Positions 1 to 12,056 are shown, counted from the stretch's first letter. The stretch is 64,000 nt of DNA from Pseudofabraea citricarpa (GCA_029641185.1 JAPWGK010000005.1:1302001-1366000); one strand, 5' to 3'. Notes: a model not told the origin generated them from the letters alone. Program-made: numbers and translations.

Positions 1-1333
1 GAACGATTATCTTGGTAGACGAATGGGCATGTTCACGGGTGCCGTGATTGTCATCATCGGAACCTGCGTTCAAGCTCCTTCGACCAACCGCGGAATGTTC
101 TTGGCGGGAAGATTTATTCTTGGCTTTGGTGTTAGCTTTTGCTGTGTCAGTGCACCTTGCTACGTTAGTGAAATGGCACATCCGCAGTGGCGAGGGACAT
201 TGACCGGCTTGTATAACTGTACTTGGTATGTCTCTTTCGACTATATTTGTCATACGACATATTCTAACAACCCCAGGTACATTGGATCGATTGTCGCTTC
301 TTGGGTCGCGTATGGCAGCGCTTTCATTGATGGGCCCGTTGGCTTCAGAATTCCCATATGGTGCCAACTGATATCTTCGGTTGTGGTAGCAATCGGAGTA
401 TGGTTTCTTCCAGAGAGTCCAAGATGGCTCATGGCGCAAGACAACGTTGATGGCGCACTTGCAGTACTTACGAAGTATCATGGCGAAGGTGATGTGAACC
501 ATCCGATGGTGCAGTTACAACTGAAAGAAATGACTCAACAAATCGGCGTTAATGATTCGGATAAGAGATGGTGGGATTACCGGGAGTTGTGGAATACCCA
601 CTCAGCCAGACGACGTCTCATCTGTGTCCTGGGAATGGCCTGTTTTGGTCAGCTTTCGGGTAATAGCATCACCTCCTACTATCTTGGTGTGATGTTGGAA
701 AATGCCGGAATCACAGCCGAAAGTACGAAACTCATGCTCAACGGGATATATCCCGTCATTTGCTTTATCGGAGCAGTTCTCGGCGCAAGATTAACAGACA
801 AGATTGGCCGACGTCCTCTTCTACTTTATACCACTGTCTTCTGTTCGATGTGCTTCGCAGTCATCACTGGCACTTCAAAATTAGCGAGCGAAGACGCAAC
901 AAATGTTGCAGCCGCCAATTCTACCATCGCATTCATTTATATGTTCGGAATCGTCTTCTCATTTGGATGGACTCCCCTGCAGTCTATGTACATTGCGGAG
1001 ACTCTGCCAACATCTACCCGCGCCAAGGGGACTGCTATTGGCAACCTGGCATCGTCCATCAGCAGTGTCATTATCCAATACAGCTCTGGTCCAGCCTTTG
1101 CCAATATCCACTACTACTTCTACCTTGTCTTTGTATTCTGGGATCTTATTGAGGTTGTCGTCATGTACTTCTTCTTCCCTGAAACCAAGGAGAGAACCTT
1201 AGAGGAACTAGCTGAAGTCTTTGAGGCCAAGAACCCGGTCAAGAGAAGTTTGGAAAAGAGAGGAGCTGCCACGGTATTGCGGACACTTCAGCTTAATGAT
1301 GAGAGTGTGCAGAAAGCTGAAGGACTGAATTAA
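1..1333 (+). CDS. MFS sugar transporter (5' end outside window)
   Basis: A plasma-membrane hexose/lactose-permease type transporter of the major facilitator superfamily. The frame is open from base 2 and reads DYLGRRMG, the D-x-x-GRR loop motif of sugar porters, so the true start lies upstream and the ATG at 23 is internal. Further motifs are the GRFILGFG...[12 protein letters not shown] signature, PESPRW after helix 6, GRRPLLL in the second half, and [11 protein letters not shown] after the last helix (PETKG-like). An intron is inferred at 226-276 (51 bp, branch attctaac). Removing it gives the family sequence [13 protein letters not shown]. It is in frame without a stop, so retention would add 17 residues. 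The stop is at 1331-1333. The regulator and GH5 enzyme downstream suggest uptake of a plant-wall sugar, which is an inference. The substrate cannot be read from the sequence. Confidence 0.93.
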   Translation, partial: NDYLGRRMGMFTGAVIVIIGTCVQAPSTNRGMFLAGRFILGFGVSFCCVSAPCYVSEMAHPQWRGTLTGLYNCTWYVSFDYICHTTYSNNPRYIGSIVASWVAYGSAFIDGPVGFRIPIWCQLISSVVVAIGVWFLPESPRWLMAQDNVDGALAVLTKYHGEGDVNHPMVQLQLKEMTQQIGVNDSDKRWWDYRELWNTHSARRRLICVLGMACFGQLSGNSITSYYLGVMLENAGITAESTKLMLNGIYPVICFIGAVLGARLTDKIGRRPLLLYTTVFCSMCFAVITGTSKLASEDATNVAAANSTIAFIYMFGIVFSFGWTPLQSMYIAETLPTSTRAKGTAIGNLASSISSVIIQYSSGPAFANIHYYFYLVFVFWDLIEVVVMYFFFPETKERTLEELAEVFEAKNPVKRSLEKRGAATVLRTLQLNDESVQKAEGLN

Positions 1334-1995
1334 TTGAGGTTCAAGGAAATATCTGACGCTTTAACTTTTTGAACCAGATATCTACACAGTAATATTAATT
1401 GACTGGAATAATGTCAAGGCAAATACTAAGCAGCCAGAGAAGACATCAAAAGACTAGGAGCTGCCTTTTATCTTGTACCCTCTTGATAGTGATAGACAGA
1501 TCTCAGCGAGGTATTAACGCCTATGTTCTTCAAGGCATTTCCAACATTTACAACATTTAGCGATATGGAGCAGTAACTCAAAAGTAAATGATTATCGTAA
1601 AGTCTACAACTACAGAACATACTAGAGATAATTCAAGGCACAAAAGACAGCTAAACCATCACCCTGTATCAAATTGACAGTGCATGTTCAAAGATGCTCA
1701 GATGACCGTCAATGCTACCCCCAAAACATAGGGGCAGTGGAAACCGGGCCGAAAACTTTGCCGCACCAATCAAATACTGTATTTCCCCGCACCGGCCAAT
1801 GCTCCAATGCTGTGGTCAAGCCATTATTTCCCCAGCTTTTTCCTTCTCCATCATCGACATCCGCCTCTCCATGCGCAAAGGTACCTGACGTTACACCCTG
1901 CTCCCCAACGACATGACTGCAGGTCTTCACGTTAACGTTAACCCGGGCTTTTGTCTCGCCACGAATCTGCTGGCCAGGGACTGAATAGCTCCAAC
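1334..1995. other. Intergenic region between transporter and regulator
   Basis: No gene is supported in these 662 bases. It holds the transporter 3' end and the promoter of the regulator, including the palindrome gttaacgttaac at 1931-1942. Short open frames on both strands lack coding motifs. Confidence 0.6.
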
Positions 1996-4184
1996 ATGTC
2001 TCCTGAAGACCTCAACGGCGACTCGTCGCAGGCAGCATCAAATGTGCGCAAGCGGAGGAGAGCTGCTCAAGCATGTAATGTTTGTCGGGTCAGGAAGATA
2101 AGGTGGTTCTGGCTGAAGCTCCCAAAAAGTCTCGCTTTGTTGCTAAAATTCGTGCAGATGTGATGGACGAGAGCCCTGTGAGACCTGCTCAACAACAGGT
2201 CAGAGTTGTGCCTATGGCGCAGAGCCAAACACGTGAGAAATTTCAATAGAAAGCCATCAATTCTCTCCAACTGACTTATTGTTGCTAGACAGAGCAAGAG
2301 TGATCTTATCTTGGAAGGCATCCTTCGGGTTGAAAAGCAACTCCAGGAGATGAACCTCAGAAATGTTAGCCCCATCCCCACAAAAGATCTCTCTGCATTG
2401 CATGATCATCAGCTTAATAATTCTTCAAGGTTACCTCGCCAGGTATTCTGAGCGGACATTCAAGGGAAGACAATATTACTTCTCCAGCCGTTAGCTATTC
2501 AGGCCAAGATAATGGAAATCGTCCACACGTGTCTCAATCGCCGGCAAACTCTGTTCCAAACATCCAAAATGCCATTCTTTCCTCTTTTCATACGTCAGCT
2601 ACAGAATCTGTGCTGGAGTGGCCTTACTTTGACCATTTCCCTTCAATACGCCAGAACTACGTTTCAATATTTGGTCTAGAACAATCTCGAACACCGATCT
2701 CGGAGAGAGCAACAGCAAGGATTCCATATGTGAGCGGCCAAGACCTGAATTCGATCATTGATTCGTTCCAGCACAGTGTCAACTTCTGGTATCCAACCAT
2801 GTCGACGCACAAGAGAAATTACCTGCGGTCGAGGATCATAGAAGGATATGAAGACAATACAACAACTACATGTTTGGCGTTTCTTATGATGGCCTTGGGC
2901 TGTGCAAGTCAATCTGTTGCGAGAACTTTCGACTCACATGACCCTGAAGCGCTGAACGATCAACAATCGACCAAAGCAATGGCTGATATGTACTTTGATG
3001 GTGCTCTGAAAAGGATACATGTTGCTCAAATGGAAATTAGCTCTACTGCCAATCAGTGCCTGCTCTTTGTTGCGTAAGTAGTTTCTAGATTGATCGAATA
3101 TATTGACTAACGGACACTCTCGTAGCCTTTATTTTGCGTTTCTACAAAGACCGCTCCAAGCATGGTCTTACATAAATGCTACAGCTGCAAAATGTCGACT
3201 TTTACTAGCTTATACACCCTTGGACTCTTCTATTGAAGATGAAGAGTGTACTAGAAGAATATTTTGGTCGTGTTATATCCTTGAAAGGTATGTTCGCCTT
3301 CCATATGTTAGATTGATTAGCAAAATCTAATTGACTCCAGCGACTATCTTGCCGAATTATCAGCTTTACCCCAGAGCGGCATTGCTGAGATTGAATCCTC
3401 TATACCACTACCTGGCGACTACAGTACCCACGAAGTTCGTGATGTAGAAGAACAATCGTCACTCTATTTTTTAGCATGTCTCTCAATGCGCAGGCTTTTG
3501 AATCGAGTTCATAACCTCCTTTACGCAAAAGAGACTGGAGCCAGTCTTGATGACGCAAGATTTCCCTACATTGTCTCCGAGTTAGATCATCAGCTTGAAG
3601 AATGGAGGGAACTATTGCCATCCAACTTCCAATTTACCGTTGACACTCAGCCAGCCTCCAGTCAACACGGTGGTTTCTTGCGCCAACGATATTTGACCTG
3701 TCGGAGTGTAATATATCGACCTTATCTCAACTGGCTGCTAGCAAATTTCAGCGAGCAGACAGAAATATCACCAAACGTCCTTGAGAAGTGCCAAATTTGC
3801 CTAGATGCTTGTCTTTTGCATATGTTAAATCTTCACAACTTTACCCACACTGTCATGGTTGACACCTGGATCTGTTCTTTATCGTAAGCACTTCTTATCA
3901 TGTAGATGATTTCAAACTACTAACAGTTGTGCAGCATGACATGTGCAATGCTTATTATCCTGGCGGCAATACGTGTCCCGGCCCTTCATGTTATGATGAA
4001 ACCAGAGGCTACTACTGTTGGGGACCATCTTCAACAATTGTTACAGAGGTGGTCCCAAATTCCTGGCAACTCTCCATCTCCGAGTGTAGCGCAGAGTGTA
4101 CAAATGATATGGGAGATTCGAGGTTTCATTCAGCAAGAATATAGCAATGGAAGTGACAGAGAGAGGCGACTTTCAAGACAATGA
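1996..4184 (+). CDS. Zn2Cys6 fungal transcription factor
   Basis: A nuclear DNA-binding regulator with seven exons (618 aa). Introns are at 2103-2157, 2233-2288, 2365-2429, 3074-3125, 3288-3340 and 3884-3934; with these removed the frame is continuous to the stop at 4182-4184. The binuclear zinc cluster spans residues 27-53 with C-x2-C-x6-C-x5-C-x2-C-x6-C spacing and a basic loop (CRVRKIRCDG), and it is split by intron 1. A short coiled-coil-like linker (RVEKQLQEM) follows. The middle homology region carries AFLQRPLQAW and RRIFWSCYILESDYLAEL, typical of the fungal_trans domain. ATG 1996 is the first Met in frame ahead of the zinc cluster. Lying between a sugar transporter and a GH5 gene, it may control both (inference). 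The weakest call is intron 3 (donor gttagc), but it is needed to keep the frame. Confidence 0.9.
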
Positions 4185-4774
4185 TATATCTGAATCAAAG
4201 AATAATCAATCAGTTGACCACGGCGATCTTTTTAAGATTTTATGCCCAGGCTCCTGCAGAAACAAGTACTCTTGCCAAGCTCTCCTCCATATGATGCGAG
4301 ATGAGCGGCTGAGATCCAGTCGGCCCAGTGCCGACAAAATTAAAGTTACGATAATGCGGGGAAGTCGAACGACCCCAGAAATTACAGTATCTGAGGGTTG
4401 AAGCAATCAAGTGGATATCTTCGGGGGCTGGCGGGCCGGGGTACCTGATTGGCCCAAGAGCTCCATAAAAGATATCCGCACCAATTGTTGATGATGATGT
4501 TGATCTCGTGAATCAAAACTGTCAACTAGTTCCTGTTTAGCTGATAGCTTGCTCGAAAGGGGAAGCTGGCATGTCGTGAGGTACCCGTTCCACTGCCGAT
4601 ACGGTATCAATAGATAGCTGCTGGCATGTGGAGAAGCGGACCTGCGTATAACGTCACCAGACATTGGTAGGTGCATGCTCAAAAAAGATTTATCCATTTT
4701 TCTTATAAATTTGCGAGCTCCTGCAACAATATGGCAGTAGCACTCCAGGCCAGATCCTCGTTTATAGAGCGACC
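4185..4774. other. Promoter region of the GH5 gene
   Basis: These 590 non-coding bases hold a TATA-like box at 4704-4710 and one ccgggg hexamer at 4436-4441 that fits the CreA consensus SYGGRG. A single hexamer can arise by chance. No other gene is supported. Confidence 0.5.
4704..4710 (+). promoter_or_regulatory. TATA-like box upstream of GH5 gene
   Basis: The sequence tataaat lies about 65-70 bases before the ATG at 4775, which fits a strongly inducible secreted-enzyme promoter. Assigned by position and sequence only. Confidence 0.45.
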
Positions 4775-6148
4775 ATGCAGATCTTCAAGGCTCTATCCTC
4801 CTTACTTCCTGTCATTGCTTTTGCAACGGCGTCTCCAATTAGCGAGAAAAGGGCAGCATGGCCAAATGCACCTTTCACGACAAGTGGGCGCTGGATTGTT
4901 GATGCTGCCGGAAACAATGTGACCTATGCCGGAGTCAATTGGCCTGGAGCAAGCGAGACAATGATTCCCGAGGGACTTCAGTACTCCTCAATTGAAGATG
5001 TTGTGAGCAAGATCAAAAGTATTGGCATGAATGTGATTCGTCTCACATTCTCTATCGAAATGATTGACGACTATTATGCGAACGGAGAGCAGGATACCAC
5101 GGTCTTCGATTCATTCGTTAATGCATTGGGCGAAGCAAACGGCACTGCTATTTTCAATCAGATTGTTGCAAACAATCCTTCAATCACTACTTCAACAACT
5201 AGATTAGAGGCAAGTATTCTATTTTCAACTGTGGAGTTTATGCTAACTATTCCAAGGTGTTCGACGCAATTGCCGCAGAATGCTTAAAGCAAGAAATATA
5301 CGTCAACCTTGATAACCATATCTCGAAAGCCATGTGGTGTTGCAACACCGAGGATGGAAATTCTTGGTTTGGGGACACTTACTTCAATGTGCCAAATTGG
5401 CTTCGAGGATTGAAATATATGGCAGGTCGCGGTGCTGCATGGGGTAACCTTATGTCGATGTCTTTCCGCAACGAACTTCGCTCTCCAGACAACAACAGCA
5501 CGCTCGTTGAGACCAGTTATAACTGGGCTGACTGGTATACCAATGTCGTCGACGCTATGGATACAATTAATGCAGCCAACCCTGATGTTCTGATTCTCAT
5601 CAGCGGCTTGAACTTCGACACAACTCTTGCTCCTATCCCGATTGCTGGTGACCTCGGCGATGGCACCGTCTTCCGCAAGGAGGATTTCAGCTACGCTGAC
5701 AAGCTGGTTTTGGAACTCCATAACTATCAGACTACGGCCACGAACTGTGCATCTGTGCAGTCGGGATTGTATAACAACGGATATAATGCCTTGGATACTG
5801 AGAGCACTTCGGTTGTCAATGTTTTCCCAGTCGTTATGACAGAGTGGGGCCATGCTCAAGATGATACAACCTACGCGAGCGTTTACCAAACTTGTCTGAG
5901 TGATTTCTTGATCGATAACAAGGCAGGTTGGATGGTGTGGGTTATCGCTGGAAGCTATTATACTCGCCAGGGAACTCAGGACTTTGAAGAATCTTGGGGT
6001 ATGTTTTATCTCCCGCTCTTTGTTTGGTTGCGTCAGGCTAATATTCGATGTTGCAGGTCTGCTTAACCATGACTGGACTGACTGGAGGAATCCAGATGCC
6101 GTTGAGTCAGTCATCGTTCCTTTGGTGGAAGGTACTAAGACGTTTTGA
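4775..6148 (+). CDS. Secreted glycoside hydrolase family 5 (cellulase-type)
   Basis: An extracellular GH5 enzyme of 422 aa, probably acting on beta-linked glucan or a related plant or fungal wall polymer. The signal peptide is about residues 1-19 and is followed by a Kex2-like KR (SPISEKR). The catalytic acid/base is probably Glu218 (SFRNELR) and the nucleophile Glu341 (VVMTEWGHA); NLDNHISK matches the GH5 strand with a conserved His. There are two introns. The first, 5210-5256, starts with GC (gag|gcaagt) and ends with AG; only this choice joins the two halves in frame, because the GT at 5214 leads to a stop. The second, 5999-6056, is GT-AG, and its removal gives SWGLLNHDWTDWRNPDAVE, a usual GH5 ending. 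Exact substrate and subfamily are not assigned. It is downstream of and co-oriented with the Zn2Cys6 regulator. Confidence 0.93.
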
Positions 6149-6300
6149 AATTGGTATCATCTAACGTGATTGGGAATATTTGTACATATGAAATCTCAGA
6201 TCCCGAAAACCGAATCACCACAGCAGCACCTGAATGCCATACCATACATCAAACATACCCCATGACTCCGTGAGACCTCAAATCCGACAGATCAAAATGC

Positions 6301-6640
6301 TCAGAAACAACACAACTTCCACCAGCTGATACTCCCGTCATTCTTCTTGTAGTTCTGCGTAAAGACACCCGCACTCGAGCTAGCCACGGCAAGTCAGTCC
6401 AGTTCAAGCAGAACAGCCAAAACCTAGTTGGGAGACATACTTGGCGTGATCAATTCTTCTCTGTCTCTTTTTTTCCTCCTTCGCCTTCTGCTTCTCTCGC
6501 TTCTCGCGAGCTTTTCTCCTCTCTTCCCTCGCTAACCGCTCTTCCTCCGCGAGCCGCGCTTTCTCTTTCTCGTCGAGAGAGGGTTGCGATTGGAGGGGTG
6601 GCATCTCAATAATCGATGTGGAAATAGTTTGAGAAGACAT
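6301..6640 (-). CDS. Small charged coiled-coil protein, unknown function
   Basis: I do not recognise this 92-aa protein. The first exon (6441-6640) encodes an N-terminus rich in Ser, Thr and Pro, then a run of Glu, Lys and Arg from about residue 24 to 62 that should form one long charged helix. An intron at 6380-6440 (donor gtatgt, branch ctgac, acceptor tag) joins HAK to a distinctive tail, NSSAGVFTQNYKKNDG followed by SISWWKLCCF and the stop at 6301-6303. Without splicing the frame ends in YVSQLGFGCSA. The clean splice sites and the aromatic and cysteine-containing tail argue that the gene is real. The CC pair near the C-terminus could be lipid-modified, but this is not a standard CaaX box. 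It is convergent with the GH5 gene, 152 bases away. Confidence 0.65.
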
Positions 6641-7848
6641 GATGCAGCAAGAATAATATTCGGGACCGTAGTATTTTCTAGTATCGGTGTTGTGTTACTT
6701 GCTTTATGTGTGCCTGTGTAGGTGGATATTTGGAAATGTCTATCGCGCTTGACATGGTAGATATATAAGGGGAGTGCAGATGGGGCTTTGCTCATCTCAT
6801 TTTATTCTTGACGTAAATTTACCTGTGTGGGCTTTTCGTAAGGCTGATGATAATCATGATGGGTTGGAGGGCTGTGGCGCAGTTGTCGTTGTTGTTGCTG
6901 TTGCTCGCTAGTCGCCTCGCTTGTGCATGGCTGAGCTTCCTTCAGCCTTTCTTGGCATAGAGATTCGGGGGAGAATGATGTACTCGCCAGAAGCGATTAT
7001 TTTGCCAAATAATTTATCCATATACTCTTCTGTTCTAACTATCTTACTGTATAATAGCGCTTAATTCTACAAATGTCGAGGTACAAAGAGTTTAGATCTT
7101 CTCACTACATGCATTCTAACGGTCCTTATATATGATCAGGCGATTTATGGCCAGCTATTTATCAATACGTAAGCAATACTATGCGGTTTGATCTACATTT
7201 ACAAGGTTTGGTTATCATCAGTGCAAGAGTTGACCTGGTAGATGATCTCTTGACAATCACGTGGTGCGCCGTTAACGTGTTTGTGTAGGTGGGTGGGAAT
7301 CCGGTCTTGGTCTTGTGTACTTAATTAGTAAAGCTTAATATTGTTTCACTTGAATTTACTTGGATCAAAACAAATCGATTGCTGCATTGACTTTGACTAG
7401 GTGTAATTCTAATTGTTTAGTTGACGTTTCAACGCTATAAAAGTATTAAATCTTACGACTTTTTCACCCGCCATTGACGCTAGATCCACCTGTAATAGCA
7501 GCAACTCGAACAACGTGCTATTTTTATTGGGTCAGGGGTTCTAAGAGCAGAACTGTAGTTGCTTCTGGCTTTTTACGCCGAGGAATTAGCATGTGCTTCA
7601 ATTGATTCTCCATAACTCAGTGCGCAGATTAGTAGTCAATAAGCTCGTTCAATTGCTCATGAGTATTACAGCTTTTTCATTCTATTCTATTGAGCACAGC
7701 TGATCTTTGCAACAAAGCTCCGGTGCGAATATTACTGTATAAGCCAATGCGGTCGTCAATTCTGATTAAACGATCCCAAAAAAAATACATCAGTATATTG
7801 ACGAGTTCTATAATGATGCCCTCCTTCCCCGCTCTCTTACATCTCATC
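6641..7848. other. Non-coding region between small ORF and permease
   Basis: About 1.2 kb without a supported gene. A TATA-like box (minus strand) for the small gene lies near 6761-6768, about 120 bases before its ATG. The rest is AT-rich and holds the 3' flank of the permease. The open frame at 7690-7959 has no family features. Confidence 0.5.
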
Positions 7849-9615
7849 TCAATCAAGTCGCCAATTGCGTGTCATGGATACGGGTCCTTTGAAGACCTTC
7901 CTGGCCCGAAGAGTATAATCTATCATAGCAATAAAAGCTACACATACAAACATCAATGACCCCCAGTTGAAATTGTCCACGGTGATAGGAATAGTGGTCG
8001 GCCAGAAACACCAGAAGAATGCGAAAGTAGAGTATAACAACGCTGCGATATTTATCGGAATTCCATAGTTTCCAAGACTGAACGCAGCTTTTGGAAGTAG
8101 TTCTGGTTTTTGAATTCGACGAATAAGAACACAGCTGATAGAGGTGATGTAGGTAGACATTAGCGACACGAGATTCAGAGACACTATAGCATCGAATGCT
8201 ACATCGGAGCCGAGGTTTATAAGTGATATAGCGATAATAAACGTCGCATTTGCTAGGATCGAATTGACCGGCAAGTGTAGCTTCGGGTTGACGTGAGCAA
8301 AGAATTTGCTAAAGGGAAGCCCAGAGTCTCGAGAGAATGCCCATGATGCACGTGAGGTTGCCAGGTTGAAAGAAAGACTACCAGCGAAGAACAATAACAA
8401 AGGAATGAATGTCAATCCGTTAATACCTGACATGGAGACAGTTTGTCTGAAGACCCAAATAAATGGATATTCTGTCTCGTCGGATAGGGCTGCATCAATA
8501 TTGGTAATGGCGAAGAGGTATGTGACGAGCAAAACCAATCCCATAACACTATTGACCATGTAACTTGTTAAAATAGCTTGGGGTACTGTTACCCCGGCAT
8601 CTTTGATCTCTTCTGCGATATGTGCCGCCATATCGGCCCCTAGTCTGATCAGCTCTCCTCAAGTTCTCAACCAAGGCCATGGGCGATGCGTACCAATAAG
8701 GCTGTATATTACCGAGCTCTGGCCGACCATGAGAGTCAATCCCATGGAGTTCCAACCACCTTCATTAATAAACTTGACAAAAACTGTGTCCGCAGTATTT
8801 CGTGGGGAGAGTACCCAAAGGACTATTATGATCGCTAACCATCCACCGATATGGATAATTACCATTAGGTTCTGGACAATCGGCATGGCCCTAGACGCCC
8901 AGATATTCAGAGCCACCATGGGAATAGTCGTTGCACACACAAAGAGTGTGCCTTGCCATTGAGTAGGTGTGTATGCTGGATAGTTAGCCGTAATGAAGGC
9001 TTGAATGATGGTACCGATAAGAAAGGTTCCAGATGCAGCACCAGATTGTAGAGACAAAGTCGACATCCAACCGGTGAAATGGCTCAAAGCCTTTTGAAAT
9101 CGAGGTGGCGAGAACTCAGATACCCAGTGGTATTGTCCACCAGCTGTTGGGGCCATTGAAGCCATCTCTGCCAGGGAGAGGTTTACAAATCCCAATCCAA
9201 CGAAGGTCCAAAGGTACATCCAAAATAGACCTGCTAACCCTCCATCTCCGAGTCCCTGCGTTGTTGCCCTTTATTCGTCAGTAATTTTGTAGCCACACTT
9301 GATGTGGAGATCTTACACCAGCAAGGCTTCCCATGTTCCTTGAATCACGACAGTAAAACTGAAGGATGACAATGGACGGAAATTTCTCTTCCTTGTGTCA
9401 GCTTCGTCAAACAACATTTCGGATAGATTTATACAGACTCGTAGCTCTTGTACTTTGCCCATGCGGCTCATATCCCTTCGATCTGCATACGTGGATCCAA
9501 GGTAGCTGTGATAGCTTTCGTCATTTTCAAAGTGATCAGACTCTGCAAATGTGTCTGTGTTCGACTCTTTCCGTTCCTTGAATCCAAAACTAGTCTCTGG
9601 ACTTCTGCTCATCAT
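7849..9615 (-). CDS. APC-family amino acid/GABA permease
   Basis: A 12-helix plasma-membrane or vacuolar permease of the APC superfamily (fungal GABA/choline/amino-acid permease type), 537 aa in four exons: 9439-9615, 9317-9387, 8694-9268, 7849-8639. Introns are at 9388-9438, 9269-9316 and 8640-8693. Family landmarks after splicing are LRRNFRPLSSFSFTVVIQGTWE, then TTQGLGDGGLAGLFW, then LAEMASMAPTAGGQYHWVSE and FTGWMSTLS, and SLIGADMAAHIAEEIKDAG. ATG 9613-9615 is the first true ATG; the frame is open further upstream but only from a TTG. Intron 1 is 51 bp, has an unusual donor (gtctgt) and has no stop, so a retained form would insert 17 residues. It is divergent from the membrane receptor gene at 10778. 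Substrate is not assignable. Confidence 0.9.
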
Positions 9616-10777
9616 GGATACATTGAAACTTGTAAACTCATTTATTGCGCGACCGTGGTGGGAATCGGGTCTATGTAGTCGCAAGGTAAATGCATTGCCT
9701 GGGGCTCAACATCAGGGAAACAGCTGAAGATATCACAAGCGAGGCCTGCCAGAAGCAGCTACTGCCCGTGTCTCGTTCTCGCACGAGCCTTCAGCTGAGA
9801 ACGTTGATTACTAAATGTGATTAGAGTTCCAGATTGGGCTCTATGAGATTGACATGTCATAATTCGGCCGAGTATTCCCGTTTCCAAGCGTATTATGCCC
9901 TCTGAATCTCTCTGAATCTCTAACTCGCAGTACAGCTCGATGCCTATCTGCGGAGAATCTGAATTTAAAAAATTTCCAAAATCAAACTTTTAATGGGACG
10001 ATTTTGACAATGCGACTGCTGATAACTTGTACATACACCGTCATTTAGCCACCCCGATGATGACCGAGTCTCTGGGATGCGATCTAACTTCGGGTAGAGA
10101 AGTCCAAACCTTCCTCGGAATTAGAACCGGTGGCGGAGCTCGCTAATGATGCACGTCGCTTGCTGGCTGCAAGGGGTGCGCTCGACGAAGATCAAAACTC
10201 TTTGCTCTCCTCGTGTCTCATCATGCTGAACGGAGTAAGTCTATCGACATTCTGATCTTACTAAGTGACGCGATATACCGAACAGGACTGTTTGCTTGAG
10301 AATTCTCCCGCAAACTGTGCGCTACCAATGAGCACTCTCACTATCCACTGCTGTGGCTCCAGGAGGAATGGACTTGTCTTTCTAGACTTTCTGTTGACAG
10401 CCTTTGCTTAAACCCAAACCTACTGATGGCTGCTTTGCGGAGATTCCACCTGAACTTTACTCGTGATTGTATTGGCAACTGCAATCGGAATGCGTATGTT
10501 TAGACTCTACGCTACACCAGAACCGGGCTCGGCAAACCCGCACAGCAACCCCTAATCGCTGTGGAAGCCTTTCGAATGATCCTACGACTGAATGCATACA
10601 TGAAAAGTACGCGAAAGTCCCGATGCTCTGCTGGTCTATGAACCGTCATCAAAAATGGCTGTGCTTCTGTCTTCATAGTCGATGTCAGATTTCCCAATTC
10701 CCAAGTCTCTTAAGTCATGCTATCTCTATGGATCACTCCAGTGAACTGATTTCCCCTGAATTACTTGCGCAAGAAGA
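9616..10777. other. Divergent intergenic region with possible decayed exon pair
   Basis: This is the shared upstream region of the permease and the receptor-like gene. Around 10100-10410 one plus frame reads ELANDARRLLAARGALDED and then SLLSSCLIMLNG up to a gtaagt donor at 10234; after an acceptor near 10286 it continues DCLLENSPANCALPMS. No ATG or complete gene could be built, so it may be a relic of a regulator-like gene. Nothing else is supported. Confidence 0.3.
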
Positions 10778-12056
10778 ATGACATGGGCCAAAGTTCAACA
10801 ATCGTTCGCTCCGACGTTTGTTGCGATGAACAATACCGTTCTTCCACCCTTCCAAGTCATTAACGATACAGACAAAAGAGGACTTATAACCGTCATTGCA
10901 ACATTCTTTCTGGTCTCGATTTGGATATGTCTGTTTTTGCGGATATATATGCGACTGAGGGTCAGCAGGTCATGGAATTGGGATGATTATTATGTAGCGG
11001 GAGCTACAGTACGTACGACTCCAATCATGCAGTATTCAAATGCTGACGCGAAATAGATTTTAGCCACTGCTCGATCGGCGGTCGTTTATGTAGAGGTAGC
11101 CAGGGGCTACGGCTTATCGATACAAGAGTTAGCTGAAGGCAGCACTGCCTTTATTGGAAAGGTACTCGTTTTTTGATACACGGAACTGAAAATGTTAGAA
11201 TCTAACGGTATCACAGGCAATATTTGCGGATAGCATCATTTACATCTTCGCTTTGGTTCTTTCCAAGTATGCGGTCACGGCTCTTTGCCTACGATTGACC
11301 TATATCGACAAGCATGCATACATAATATGGGCAACGACTATACTGTCTACAGTTTGGGGCTTCGTATCACTTCTTCTTATAGTAATCGACTGCACCCCAG
11401 GAGACATACATATAGATCGGTCTAAATGTCAAGATATCCCACAACGATGGATAGGGATATGCACATTCGATGTTCTGACAGAGATAATGCTCTTCTCGAT
11501 ACCGGCATACCTTTCTTTACAGCTCCACATGTCCCCGCACCTCAAAGGCATTGTCTTCCTTGCGTTCGGTGTTCGCGTCCCTGTTATAGGAGCCTCGATA
11601 GCGCATACGTATTGTCTCGTAAAAGAGCTCACATCTTCTGATCCAACCCTCCTGGGCGCATACACCGCATGCTGGAAGCAAATCCACATAGACTATAGCA
11701 TTCTGGCATCTACGCTTACTTGTATTGGAGCCTTCCTATCACCATTTACGAAAGAGGTCATCACAACTACTGGAGATGCGTCGCAACGGACTTCGGGCTA
11801 CGCGATGGGTATGACGCAATTCTCGACCAAGGGGGCTCAAAATACCAGTCTTTTAGCGAATGACATGGCGATGAGTCCAAATTTGAGGCCGGACGCATTT
11901 CCACAGAAAACTGTAATCAGTAGTAGGAGGAGGAGTGAGTGTGTTAGTAATACTAGTGAAGGCAGTCAGCGTGGCATTATGCTGCATGTAGAGTGGGAGG
12001 TGAGGAACAACAGTACAGGGAGTGGAGATGATGATTTAGAAATAAAACGAGCTTAG
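10778..12056 (+). CDS. PTH11/SAT4-type integral membrane protein (rhodopsin-like fold)
   Basis: A seven-helix fungal membrane protein of the large PTH11-like/SAT4 (rhodopsin-domain) group, 391 aa, with introns at 11009-11056 and 11162-11216. Landmarks are the first helix before RIYMRLRVSRSWNWDDYYV, then ATARSAVVYVEVARGYG, then LRLTYIDKHAYIIWATT, and the pair CTPGDI...CQDIPQRWIGI with Cys residues in an outer loop, followed by LTEIMLFSIPAYLSLQL. The N-terminal extracellular CFEM domain of the classical PTH11 receptor is absent. The tail is a Ser/Thr-rich cytoplasmic segment of about 80 residues. The Met at 10826 (MNNTVLPPF) is an equally good start and fits family N-termini better. Members are proposed receptors or sensors; a role here is not known. 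Confidence 0.85.

Noticed and set aside
5284..6114. 276-aa minus-strand open frame opposite the GH5 gene
   Set aside because: Antisense shadow of GH5 exon 2; no motif.
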